From Halosolutus gelatinilyticus (lineage in GTDB: Archaea; Halobacteriota; Halobacteria; Halobacteriales; Natrialbaceae), in assembly GCF_023028105.1 (NCBI RefSeq), contig NZ_CP095491.1:3534001-3598000 (forward strand): a stretch of DNA of 64,000 bases, given 5' to 3'. Position 1 is the first letter of the stretch; every line of letters starts with the position of its first letter. The notes under the pieces were generated by a model. That model worked only from the letters and a program-made list of their open reading frames with translations, did not search any database and was not told the origin of the DNA. Both the position numbers and the translations under genes were made by a program. This document shows positions 19,569-27,421 of this stretch, piece by piece.

Positions 19569-19955
19569 GTCAACCGTCCGGACCCGTCGGCAAAAAGCGT
19601 TGCGAGATAGAACCGGGTGTGAACGCGTGACGAAGCCGTCGACGGTCGATTTCCGTCACCGAACGTAGCGCCCGTTCGGACCGCCCGCGGGCGAGTTCGA
19701 TCGGCTGACCGCCGAGCGCCGATCGACTCGCGGGTCGTCGCTTCAGGTCGGTGTGCTGATCGAATCGCTGGGTTTTCGGAGCTCGTGCGGACGGGGCCGA
19801 CGTGTCGGCGCGCCGTCTTTCGGTTGTCGGTCGTCTACCCGAGTTGCAGATTCGTTCACCTTCGTCGGGAAATGCGTGCTATTGTGGAAATATCGCCGAG
19901 TTGTGCAACGCCATCCCACGGAAGGCTTATTGAGGCCCCGGTTCTCGTATCCTCT
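19569..19955. other. Intergenic, nothing recognised
   Basis: About 390 bases upstream of guaB and before a short reading frame. A TATA-like CTTATTG (about 19926-19932) near the end points rightwards. No RNA gene or repeat seen. Confidence 0.45.
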
Positions 19956-20159
19956 ATGTACACTGTGAGTTCCAGTGCTTCCCGGTTCGATGGCCAGACG
20001 AGTGTCGACTCGGACGCCTCCTTTAATTTCGGGAATTTTACACTGAAACTCACAGCACGAGGCCGCAAACGGACGATGAACTGGCTTCCGCGTTCGGAGT
20101 CAGGATCGCACCGTCCACCTCATCACCCGATGGCCTCGGGTCACGGCCATCGACCCTGA
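19956..20159 (+). CDS. Possible small leader protein before the DUF5794-type gene
   Basis: A 67-residue open frame starting MYTVSSSASRFDG. A TATA-like element lies about 28 bases upstream, as for a leaderless start, and the stop is three bases before the next ATG. The second half is Arg/His/Pro-rich and not very protein-like, so this may instead be a leader region without a protein product. Confidence 0.3.
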   Translation: MYTVSSSASRFDGQTSVDSDASFNFGNFTLKLTARGRKRTMNWLPRSESGSHRPPHHPMASGHGHRP

Positions 20160-20162
20160 GAG

Positions 20163-21254
20163 ATGAGTGCGTCTCGACACCCGGTCGCCCTTCGTCTCGA
20201 GCGGATAGTCGGCGGTGACGCGAGGCTGTTAGCGCTGGTGATGATGCTGCCGTTAGTCGACGGCATTTTCCCCGCATTGATCCTCGCGGGCGCGCTCGAC
20301 GGCCCGATGGGCGCGATCCAGGTCGGCCTGCTGATCTTCGGCGGGAGCGCGACCGTCGCGGTAATCCTCGCCGAGATGAGCGGCACGCCCCGCGAACAGG
20401 CGGGGATCGTCTTGCTCGTCGGCGTCCCGCTGATCCTGCTCGCGGCTGTGCAGGCGGCGCTCGCACCGGCGATCGAGAGCGTCGTCGACATCGTTATCTT
20501 CGAGCGGTTCGCCGCGCTCGTGATCGCCGCCATCGCGGCCAAGACCGCGAGCGCGACGATCGGCGACTACCTGCCCAGTCCCGTCACCATCATCGGACTC
20601 GGACTAGTTGCAAGCCTCGACCCAACCGGCGCCTCGATCGTCGTGATGGACGACCCGGTCCTCGTCGCGCACGCGACGCTCGCGGCGGCGGTCGGCGTCG
20701 CCTTCGCGCTCTCGATCGCGCTCGGCGGCCCGTACCTGCGCGAGTACATGGATATCGATCGGTTCCGCTTCGGCAGCGCGGTCGCGCTCGGCCTGCTCCC
20801 GCTGTCGCTGCTCGGGATGGCGTTCGGCCAGGCCCCGCTGGCGGCGCTGCTGGTCGCGGCCGTCTTCGCCCTCGACATCCCGTTCGGTCGAGGGTCGGAC
20901 GCCTCCGACTCTTCTGACTCTCAGAAGTCGCCGGCACCGGCCGACCCCGGCGATATGCCGTCCGTGCCGCGCGGCTCCGCCGAGTCGTCGGTCGCCGACG
21001 GCGGCTCGCGATCGCCCTCGTCGTTCGTCCCCGCCGTCGGTACCGGCCCGCTCACGGACGGCGGCGATTCCGACGGCTCGTCGACGATCGACGCGATCGA
21101 TTCGGCGATCCGATCGTCTGTCGGTGCCAGTAACGAGGACGATGCGGATGACGTCGACGCGCGCAAGGACGAGGACGCAAACGACGGCGTCGAGGAGGGG
21201 CCGTACCCCGGCGACGACAGCACGGAGACCGAAGGCCGAGCTCCGTGGCTGTGA
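20163..21254 (+). CDS. DUF5794-type haloarchaeal membrane protein
   Basis: A 363-residue protein. Residues 1-240 hold about six hydrophobic helices with a central repeat-like organisation (L-V-D-G-I-F-P-A-L-I-L and A-S-L-D-P-T-G-A-S-I-V). Residues 240-363 form a long disordered, Ser/Asp/Gly-rich acidic tail. The membrane part resembles the haloarchaeal DUF5794 family. No function is known to me. It ends 157 bases before tRNA-Trp. Confidence 0.8.
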   Translation: MSASRHPVALRLERIVGGDARLLALVMMLPLVDGIFPALILAGALDGPMGAIQVGLLIFGGSATVAVILAEMSGTPREQAGIVLLVGVPLILLAAVQAALAPAIESVVDIVIFERFAALVIAAIAAKTASATIGDYLPSPVTIIGLGLVASLDPTGASIVVMDDPVLVAHATLAAAVGVAFALSIALGGPYLREYMDIDRFRFGSAVALGLLPLSLLGMAFGQAPLAALLVAAVFALDIPFGRGSDASDSSDSQKSPAPADPGDMPSVPRGSAESSVADGGSRSPSSFVPAVGTGPLTDGGDSDGSSTIDAIDSAIRSSVGASNEDDADDVDARKDEDANDGVEEGPYPGDDSTETEGRAPWL

Positions 21255-21410
21255 CGGAGGGCGCAGTCGACTCGTTTTACAACCGCTCTGCGGTCGCGTC
21301 CTTGCGTTCCGATCGACGGACACGTACTGCTACCCCGCGTCAGTGGGACGAGACCGTTCCGTGACGCGAATCGAAACCACTTTAGGGAGCATGCCCCAAC
21401 GGAGTGACGA

Positions 21411-21585
21411 GGGGTCGTGGCCAAGCCAGGCATGGCGACTGACTCCAGAGGCACCGCGCCCGGGACGACACTCCAGACTGATATACTGATCGGACACCTG
21501 ATCAGTGTCCGTGTGATGACCCTCTGGAGTTCCGAGGCGCACCGGAGATATCAGTCGATCGGGGGTTCAAATCCCTCCGACCCCA
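21411..21585 (+). tRNA. tRNA-Trp (CCA) with 101-nt intron
   Basis: Exon 1 is 21411-21448 and exon 2 is 21550-21585. Acceptor GGGGTCG pairs perfectly with CGACCCC. The D arm is GCCA/TGGC, the anticodon stem ACTGA/TCAGT, the anticodon CCA at 21445-21447, and the T arm GGGGG TTCAAAT CCCTC. A bulge-helix-bulge supports the splice sites: CTCC (21443-21446) pairs with GGAG (21544-21547), leaving three-base bulges AGA and ATA, each cut after its second base. CCA at the 3' end is not encoded. Confidence 0.97.
21449..21549 (+). ncRNA. tRNA-Trp intron acting as C/D-box 2'-O-methylation guide
   Basis: Guide 1 is GACTGATAT (21476-21484) followed by box D CTGA (21486-21489). It pairs with 21548-21556 and places U39 (21551) opposite the base five positions upstream of box D. 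Guide 2 is CCTCTGGAGT (21521-21530) between box C TGATGA (21514-21519) and a D'-like CCGA (21532-21535). It pairs with 21442-21451 and places C34 (21445) at the same N+5 position. This matches the known haloarchaeal intron that guides Cm34 and Um39 of its own pre-tRNA. Confidence 0.93.
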
Positions 21586-21650
21586 TTCACGTCTTAAATT
21601 TACCGTGATTTTCATATAGTTCCCCCCTAGAGAACTCTCTTCTAACGGGG

Positions 21651-21794
21651 GTGGTACTTGATGCAGCGGCGGAGCCGATCCGTTCGAGGGTCACCCGGTT
21701 CAACGAGTGCTACGAGGATCTTCCGTCTCACGTCCAAGCGGTTTGCCACGGGGATTCTGACTACGTCGCGACTGACGGGGGTGAGCAGCAGTGA
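21651..21794 (+). pseudogene. 3' remnant of a gene next to tRNA-Trp
   Basis: A frame open from about 21609 and ending at TGA 21792-21794 encodes a convincing C-terminal segment (R-F-N-E-C-Y-E-D-L-P-S-H-V-Q-A, then C-H-G-D-S-D-Y-V) with no proper start or N-terminal part. I read it as the tail of a truncated gene, as often left beside tRNA genes after integration or deletion. A GTG at 21651 could start a 47-residue protein, which I think less likely. The parent family is not recognised. Confidence 0.5.
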
Positions 21795-21819
21795 GCGATC
21801 GTATCTCAAGCGGTATGAA

Positions 21820-22029
21820 TCAATCCCGATCCGTGTCGATATGGTTGAATTCGATCCAGATCCCGATCAGGATACCGACGAAGAGTACGGCTATCACCGC
21901 CATACCGATATTGTCTGACCACCCGCCGAGTGCTGGCACCACGAATCCGCCGATCCACCCCACAAGTATCCCTCCGAGCGCGACTGCTGCGATTAGTAGT
22001 ATCAGAAGGCGATCGGTAAGCTCACTCAT
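21820..22029 (-). CDS. Small two-helix membrane protein
   Basis: A 69-residue protein with two hydrophobic segments (about residues 7-30 and 38-60) joined by a short Gly-rich turn, and an Asp-rich C-terminus. ATG 22029 was chosen; an in-frame GTG four codons upstream is possible. AT-rich promoter-like sequence precedes it. Function unknown; it belongs to the low-GC patch after tRNA-Trp. Confidence 0.65.
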   Translation of the reverse strand: MSELTDRLLILLIAAVALGGILVGWIGGFVVPALGGWSDNIGMAVIAVLFVGILIGIWIEFNHIDTDRD

Positions 22030-22149
22030 ACCAAACTTCACGCTCCTAACAAAGATAAACAGGCAGCCTGAATTAGCTATACCGCTCCCAATCGGTCGGA
22101 ACGCCTCGATTCGACACGGCGATTAGTTCACTCGAGTACCGATCGATTC

Positions 22150-22243
22150 GTCTCAAATTCTGAGAACGCTACGCGAAATAACGGAATGACGGCCGGTGAG
22201 CCGTAAGCAGTTCGGCGTTACGAGTGTCGAATCACTGCGAGAG
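22150..22243 (+). repeat. Diverged direct repeat, copy A
   Basis: It shares roughly three quarters of its bases with copy B (23559-23649). The best-conserved parts are GTCTCA-ATTCTGAGAAC, ACGCGAAAT, CGGCCG, AG-GGTTCGGCGT-like and GAGAG blocks. It opens with a small hairpin TCTCA-AATTC-TGAGA (22151-22165). A GTTCACT word lies 24 bases before this copy and 28 bases before copy B, so the homology may extend further upstream. Confidence 0.6.
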
Positions 22244-22253
22244 GTGACGAGTT

Positions 22254-22715
22254 TTACAGGTATTTTGTGTTGATAGTGAACAGTCCAGCAAACCAGGCAG
22301 CCAGGCCCAATAATACGATTCCGGAGAGACCAGTCGTAAGAACAGCATCCGTCTGAGATGTTCCCAGCAGGACAACGATCGCGAACAAAACAGAGAGGAC
22401 GCCAGTCACACCGAGTGCACTGGCCACACCGAGTCGCCAATTGGCGAAGTGGACTTCAGGCATCCGTCGGCGAACAGTGCGAACGACGGCAGCACCGATC
22501 AGTCCAAGAGCGACGAGGTATACACCAAAGACCGCAGGGAAAATGATTCGTGGCCCGAAAGCGCCTCCCACGGTGCCGAATCCAATGAGGAGAATATAGC
22601 CCGGGATTCGGAGGGGATGGACCTGAACTCCGTAAGTAAGACCGGACAGGCACGCAAGAATTACTGTGGCGATGACAGCGTCCCTAACGAACGGGCTTCG
22701 GTTTGCGTAGACCAT
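22254..22715 (-). CDS. Polytopic membrane protein, unknown function
   Basis: A 153-residue protein with about four to five hydrophobic helices separated by short loops (R-R-R-M after the third helix). It starts MVYANRSPFVRDAV; a further upstream start at 22748 is less likely. Codon use is less GC-rich than in the flanking chromosome, in line with recent acquisition. It sits between the two direct repeats. No family recognised. Confidence 0.65.
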   Translation of the reverse strand: MVYANRSPFVRDAVIATVILACLSGLTYGVQVHPLRIPGYILLIGFGTVGGAFGPRIIFPAVFGVYLVALGLIGAAVVRTVRRRMPEVHFANWRLGVASALGVTGVLSVLFAIVVLLGTSQTDAVLTTGLSGIVLLGLAAWFAGLFTINTKYL

Positions 22716-22856
22716 ATTTGTAATATCGATTAGCGCTGTGAAAAGCACACTGCCTCCACTGAATAACTATCTCCTCTGTATCGCGGACGGAGGACGCACA
22801 TCAGAACCGTTTTTCCAAAGCTGTGAAATGCCGATCTGCTATCGCCTGACTAGCTA

Positions 22857-23350
22857 TCAATCACCGATACCGTCATCCTTTCTTGCCACGTTATTTCGCA
22901 ACAGGAGGAATGAAATATACCGGATTGGAGTCAGTATGATAAGGTCGACAATATGAGCTACTAAAACAATACGGAGGATCCGAGATACTGGAAAGAGAAC
23001 GCTGTAATAGCGGTTGTGCTGTCCGCCTCAGTCAGGTATTCGCCGCCGGATTGGGGTTCGTCGATCTCGAAAACCGGCGTTAACAGAGAGCCGTCGTACC
23101 TATTCTTGCGTACCTTTTTCGATTCATTGGGAAACAGCCTACCGTTTGATCGCTGGTTCTCTCGTAATCGGAGCTCAATCCCCCTCAAAATCTCAACTTC
23201 GCTCGTTGAGTCACTGCGAAGAAGGGGGTCGCCTCTCGCGCCTACATGCGAGACGGCCAATTCAATGAACGGATCAATACTAGTTCCGATGGGAACGAAT
23301 TTCGCCTCGGTTACAGTGGCAATGACCACTCGTGGCCGCATTCTGCGCAT
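22857..23350 (-). pseudogene. Membrane-protein gene broken by a one-base frameshift
   Basis: The upstream part is open from 23350 and reads sensibly as far as the Y-L-T-E segment near 23030, then runs into a nonsense tail. From about 23022-23028 a different frame continues as G-G-Q-H-N-R-Y-Y-S followed by a clear hydrophobic helix (L-R-I-V-L-V-A-H-I-V-D-L-I-I-L), ending at TGA 22857-22859. Restoring one G in the GAGGCGG run joins the two halves. The true start is uncertain because the 5' end overlaps the zinc-ribbon gene. Either a recent inactivating deletion or a sequencing error. Confidence 0.55.
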
Positions 23351-23439
23351 TCGAAATCGACAATCGTCTCTCCATCTGAGACGTATTTTTTCATTTGTTC
23401 ACCCCAGCCGTCGCTACATTCTGGACATCGCGCATTCAT
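23311..23439 (-). CDS. 42-residue zinc-ribbon microprotein
   Basis: A very short gene with two Cys pairs, C-P-E-C (residues 5-8) and C-A-E-C-G-H (31-36), spaced as in a zinc ribbon and separated by a beta-hairpin-like segment (K-Y-V-S-D-G-E-T-I-V-D-F). The stop is at 23311-23313. The same frame is open and protein-like for 12 more codons to a TTG at 23475, so the real protein may be slightly longer. It overlaps the start of the frameshifted gene. Zinc binding is inferred from the Cys pairs; partner unknown. Confidence 0.65.
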   Translation of the reverse strand: MNARCPECSDGWGEQMKKYVSDGETIVDFECAECGHEWSLPL

Positions 23440-23558
23440 CCAATTGGAAACACGTTTGGGCCCAATCTCGATCAACCTGACACCAAATCACGTTGGAAGA
23501 AGCAAAAATGTCGGTGTACTGGTTATAGTTGTTCACTAGTTTCGGACACCAATCAGCT

Positions 23559-23649
23559 GTCTCACATTCTGAGAACACAACGCGAAATGACGGGGCGGCC
23601 GATGTGCATCGAGCGGTTCGGCGTCGCGGGCGCGGAGTCAGTTCGAGAG
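23559..23649 (+). repeat. Diverged direct repeat, copy B
   Basis: GC-richer version of copy A, in the same orientation 1.4 kb away, with the hairpin TCTCA-CATTC-TGAGA (23560-23574). The pair brackets the membrane protein, the frameshifted gene and the zinc ribbon. Confidence 0.6.
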
Positions 23650-23766
23650 TACTGGTACCGATTCGGCGGCGCTGGCGACGATTCACGATCGTCGCCCGAC
23701 GTCGCCAATCGGAACGGACGACTGCGATACGTTGCGGAACGGAGCGAGCGGGTCGTTCGAAAACGG

Positions 23767-24255
23767 TTATTCGCTGTCCGCGTCCGATCTCGATTCGGAC
23801 GCGTCGACGATAGCGAGCCACAGTTCTTCGACTTCCTGGACGAACTCGAGGAAATCGTCGGCGCCCATCGGCTTCTGGACGAAGAAGTCGGCGTCGAGCC
23901 CGTTGGATTTCGCGATCTCGGTCCCCGTCTCCGACCCCGTCAACATGATGACAGGGACGTCGCGCAGAGACGGTTCCTCGTCTAATTCGGCGAGTACGTC
24001 TTCGCCGTTCTTGCCGGGAAGGCGCGGTTCGAGTAAAACCAGGTCGATTTGCGGCGCATCCGCATACTCGCCGCGTTGATGAAGAAAATCGAGGGCCTCC
24101 TCGCCGTTGGTGACGGAATAAAAGTCGTTCATGAACTTGGCGTTTCTGAGGTTTTCCTCGAAGAGGCGGGTGTCGCCCGGATTCGGTTCGATCAACAGAA
24201 TGTCGATCGGATCGCCCCGGTTCTCGTCGTCGATCCGCTCGTCCGCTGCAGTCAT
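23767..24255 (-). CDS. Receiver-only protein with Glu at the phospho-acceptor site
   Basis: A 162-residue single REC domain of the Rcp1-like type common in haloarchaea. The conserved Thr (T106 in M-L-T-G-S) and Lys (K128 in V-Q-K-P) are present. The phosphorylatable Asp is Glu76 (L-L-E-P-R-L-P-G; codon GAA checked), and the acidic pocket reads E23-P24-N-P-G-D instead of E-D-N. Normal phosphorylation is therefore unlikely, and a locked 'phospho-like' state is possible. A TTTAAA element 26 bases upstream fits a leaderless mRNA. It is a paralogue of the protein at 27422-27889, on the other side of the PAS kinase. Confidence 0.9.
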   Translation of the reverse strand: MTAADERIDDENRGDPIDILLIEPNPGDTRLFEENLRNAKFMNDFYSVTNGEEALDFLHQRGEYADAPQIDLVLLEPRLPGKNGEDVLAELDEEPSLRDVPVIMLTGSETGTEIAKSNGLDADFFVQKPMGADDFLEFVQEVEELWLAIVDASESRSDADSE

Positions 24256-24445
24256 TAGTTATCCATGTACCCGGCAGTTTAAAGCAGCAACTATATGCAT
24301 CGAAGACGTCCGTTAATTCTGATCGATACGCCCGAGATGAACCCGCGATCGACAGATCTATACGGAGGTTTCGATCGTCGGTCACGTTGAATTCGAACGA
24401 CGTACTGTCCCGTTGAATGTCGGCCGTCGGTCGACGAACTCGCTT

Positions 24446-24676
24446 TTACCCGGGCGTCTCGGACGAATCGTCGCATAATCGGTCCGGTTCGTCGGTCGAA
24501 GCGGGATTCGAGTTTGAGTCGTCCGTTACTTTGGAAAAGGTTGTCCCACCGCACGTACAGCCGTCCGGTTTCCCGATCGGAACGATGTCGCCGTCTCCGT
24601 GCTCGAGCGCCGCGTACACTGATCCACACTCCGCACACGCGGCAAGAAACCGCGCGTTCTCGTCGCTACCAGTCAT
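24446..24676 (-). CDS. Small zinc-ribbon protein
   Basis: A 76-residue protein. Residues 14-45 have C-A-E-C-G-S and, after a strand-turn segment, C-T-C-G-G, giving four Cys placed like a zinc ribbon or rubredoxin knuckle. The last 30 residues are acidic, Ser/Asp/Pro-rich and probably disordered. I chose the ATG at 24676; the longer upstream frame is not protein-like there. It lies between the first degenerate receiver and the kinase. Confidence 0.7.
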   Translation of the reverse strand: MTGSDENARFLAACAECGSVYAALEHGDGDIVPIGKPDGCTCGGTTFSKVTDDSNSNPASTDEPDRLCDDSSETPG

Positions 24677-24988
24677 CAGCGCAGCGAACGCAGGTTGTTT
24701 GAATAAGCGTGTTGTCACTCGGTGAGGAACAACAGCCGAGCCAACACCTACTCCGGAGATCGATCGACGCGGCGGCGTCCCGACCAAGCGACCCGTCTTC
24801 GGCGTCGACGATCCGACCGTGACAGAATTATGCGGTCGATCTGATCCGACTCGACGCCATCGGCCTCGATATCAGTCTCGTCGCGTACGTGTTGACGATA
24901 GTCGACGAGTTCGGGTGCCGATCGCGGCCGTACAGTCACGGATACCGAGGAGAAGTCCTTATAGCCCTGACCGCAATACGTACTGCGA
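24677..24988. other. Divergent promoter region of the PAS kinase
   Basis: About 310 bases. A CCTTATAGCC TATA-like element at 24957-24966 lies 28 bases before the kinase ATG. A weak open frame on the minus strand here lacks recognisable features. Confidence 0.55.
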
Positions 24989-27307
24989 ATGACTTCATCT
25001 CCGCGATCGGGTGTGGACTCGGGGGTCCACGAACGCATCCGTCAGCAGGAGGTCGTCGCTGAACTCGGACAGCAGGCACTCCGGACTGACGACCTCGGTC
25101 AGCTGATGCACGACGCCACCGTCGCCGTCGCCGAGACGCTCGACAGCGAATACGCAACGGTGCTCGAGTTGTGTCCCAGCGGCGACGAGGTCGTTCTCAG
25201 ACAGGGGGTCGGCTGGCGCGACGGACTCGCCGGCTCGGCGACGGTGCCGGCCGATCGGGACACGCACGCGGGATACACGCTCCGCTCCGAGCAGCCGATT
25301 ATCGTCGACGATCTCCGGACGGAGGGGCGATTTTCCGGTTCCGAACTGCTCACCAGTCGCGGCGTCGTCAGCGGGATCAGCGTCGTCATCGGCTCCGTCG
25401 AGGAACCGTGTGGGGTCCTGGAAACGCACACGACCGACCGTCGAGAGTTCGACGAACACGACGCGAACTTCGTCCAGAGCATCGCGAACGTCCTCGCATC
25501 GGCGATCGAAAACGAAGTGGCACACAGCCGACTGCGAGAGATCCACGGTCGAATCACCAACGGAATCCTGGCGCTGAACGAGAACTGGGAGTTCACCCAC
25601 GTCAATCAGCAGGCTGAGACGATCCTCGGCCGCAGTGCCGACGAGTTGCTGGGGACGAACATCTGGGAGACGTTCCCCGAGGTCACCGGCACTGAGTTCG
25701 AAGCGCGGTACCGCGAGGCGATGGCGAATCAGGAGTCCGTTTCGTTCGAAGCGTACTATCCCACGCTCGACACGTGGTTCGAGGAGCACGTCTACCCGTC
25801 CGAGACGGGTCTGTCGGTATACTTCCGGGACGTCACCGAGCAAAAGCAGATCGAGGCGGAACTCGAGGAGATTTACGGACGCATCTCGGACGCCTTCTTC
25901 GCGCTCGACGAGGAGTGGCGGTTCACTCACCTGAACGAACGCGCACACGAGTTGATCAACCCCAAGGGCCGGTCGCTGACCGGAAAGAACATGTGGACGG
26001 AGTTCCCCGACGCGGCCGAACGAAAGTTCAAATCCCAGTACGAGCGGGCGATGTACGAACAGGAAACCGTCTCCTTCGAGGAGTACTACCCTGAGCCGCT
26101 GAACACGTGGTTCGAAGTGCGAGCGTATCCCTCGGAGACCGGGCTGTCCGTCTACTTCAGGGACGTCTCCGATCGCAAGGAGCGTGAAGCCGAGCACGCG
26201 GCGATGGTCCGCGAGTTACAGGAGAGCGAAGAACGGTTGCGACTCGCGCTCAAAGCCGGCGAGATGGGCACGTGGGAACTCGATCTGCAAACCGAGAACG
26301 CGCCGATCCGGTCGCCGCAGCACGATCGGATCTTCGGGTACGAGGAGCCACTCGAGGACTGGAACTTCAAGACCTTCCTCGAGCACGTCCACCCGAACGA
26401 TCGCGAGGAGGTGACGCGGCGATTCGAGGACGCGTTCGAGGCGGGAAAGTGGGAGTTCGAGTGCCGTATCAAGCGCGTCGACGGTGAACAGCGGGTGATC
26501 GCCGCCCAGGGGGAGTTCTACTTCGACAGCGAGGGTGAGCCGGTTCGCGCGGTGGGCGTGGTGCAGGACGTCACCGATCGGCACGAACGCGAACGGAAAC
26601 TCGAACGACTCGTCGAACAGCTCGAGGAGTCCAACCAGCGCTTAGAGCAGTTCGCGTACGCCGCTTCCCACGACCTGCAGGAACCGTTGCGGATGGTTTC
26701 GAGCTACCTCCAGCTCCTGGAGCGACGGTACGCCGGCGAGCTCGACGAGGACGCTGAGGAGTTCCTCGAGTTTGCCGTCGACGGCGCCGATCGGATGCGC
26801 GAGATGATCGACGGCCTCCTCGAGTACTCGCGGGTCGACACGCAGGGCGATCCGTTCGAACCGGTCGACCTGGACGCGACGCTCGACGAGACGCTCGAAA
26901 ACCTGCAAGTGAAGATCGAGGAGAACGAGGCCGAGATCACGGTCGAAGCGCTTCCTCGCGTCCACGGCGACGAGAGCCAACTGCAACAACTGTTCCAGAA
27001 CCTCCTGTCGAACGCGCTCGAGTACAGCGGCGACGAGCCGCCTCGGATTCACGTCGAAGCCGATCGACGAGGGCCGAACTGGCGACTCTCGGTCCACGAC
27101 GAGGGGATCGGGATCGATCCCGACGATCACGACCGGGTCTTCGAGGTGTTCCAGCGGCTCCACAGTCGCGAGGAGCACTCCGGGACCGGCATCGGATTAG
27201 CGCTCTGTCAGCGGATCGTCGAACGACACGGCGGACGCATCTGGGTCGAGTCGGAACCCGACGCGGGGACGACGTTCTCGTTCACGCTGCCGGCGATCGA
27301 CTCATAG
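24989..27307 (+). CDS. Soluble multi-sensor histidine kinase (GAF-PAS-PAS-PAS-HisKA-HATPase)
   Basis: A 772-residue cytoplasmic kinase without membrane helices. GAF at about 25-175. Two closely similar PAS domains at about 180-295 and 295-410 share the Y-P-S-E-T-G-L-S-V-Y-F-R-D-V segment almost word for word, indicating an internal duplication. A PAS_3-type domain follows at about 420-530. The H-box is A-S-H-D-L-Q-E-P-L with His561, a phytochrome/HWE-unrelated 'HDLQEPL' type typical of haloarchaea. The ATPase domain has N-box, D-E-G-I-G-I and G-T-G-I-G-L-A-L motifs. Predicted leaderless. The two flanking receiver proteins are its obvious partners, but neither has the acceptor Asp. Confidence 0.93.
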   Translation: MTSSPRSGVDSGVHERIRQQEVVAELGQQALRTDDLGQLMHDATVAVAETLDSEYATVLELCPSGDEVVLRQGVGWRDGLAGSATVPADRDTHAGYTLRSEQPIIVDDLRTEGRFSGSELLTSRGVVSGISVVIGSVEEPCGVLETHTTDRREFDEHDANFVQSIANVLASAIENEVAHSRLREIHGRITNGILALNENWEFTHVNQQAETILGRSADELLGTNIWETFPEVTGTEFEARYREAMANQESVSFEAYYPTLDTWFEEHVYPSETGLSVYFRDVTEQKQIEAELEEIYGRISDAFFALDEEWRFTHLNERAHELINPKGRSLTGKNMWTEFPDAAERKFKSQYERAMYEQETVSFEEYYPEPLNTWFEVRAYPSETGLSVYFRDVSDRKEREAEHAAMVRELQESEERLRLALKAGEMGTWELDLQTENAPIRSPQHDRIFGYEEPLEDWNFKTFLEHVHPNDREEVTRRFEDAFEAGKWEFECRIKRVDGEQRVIAAQGEFYFDSEGEPVRAVGVVQDVTDRHERERKLERLVEQLEESNQRLEQFAYAASHDLQEPLRMVSSYLQLLERRYAGELDEDAEEFLEFAVDGADRMREMIDGLLEYSRVDTQGDPFEPVDLDATLDETLENLQVKIEENEAEITVEALPRVHGDESQLQQLFQNLLSNALEYSGDEPPRIHVEADRRGPNWRLSVHDEGIGIDPDDHDRVFEVFQRLHSREEHSGTGIGLALCQRIVERHGGRIWVESEPDAGTTFSFTLPAIDS

Positions 27308-27421
27308 CCCGGACGGGCACTCGAAAAACGGTCCGCCGCGAGGCACGTCAAATCGGACGCTGGCGCCGGACCGGAGCGTCTCGGCGCCTGAGATGAACTC
27401 GAGTGTGGTCCCGGCGGCCGC

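Noticed and set aside
22995..23060. Programmed frameshift in the broken membrane gene
   Set aside because: No slippery heptamer or downstream structure is apparent, so a simple one-base loss is the plainer reading.
24748..25038. Minus-strand frame over the PAS kinase start
   Set aside because: Overlaps the kinase start and promoter; Arg-rich end and no recognisable domain.
26020..26050. GTTCAAATCCC, like the tRNA-Trp T loop, as a possible attachment site
   Set aside because: It is inside the PAS kinase reading frame and matches only about eleven bases.
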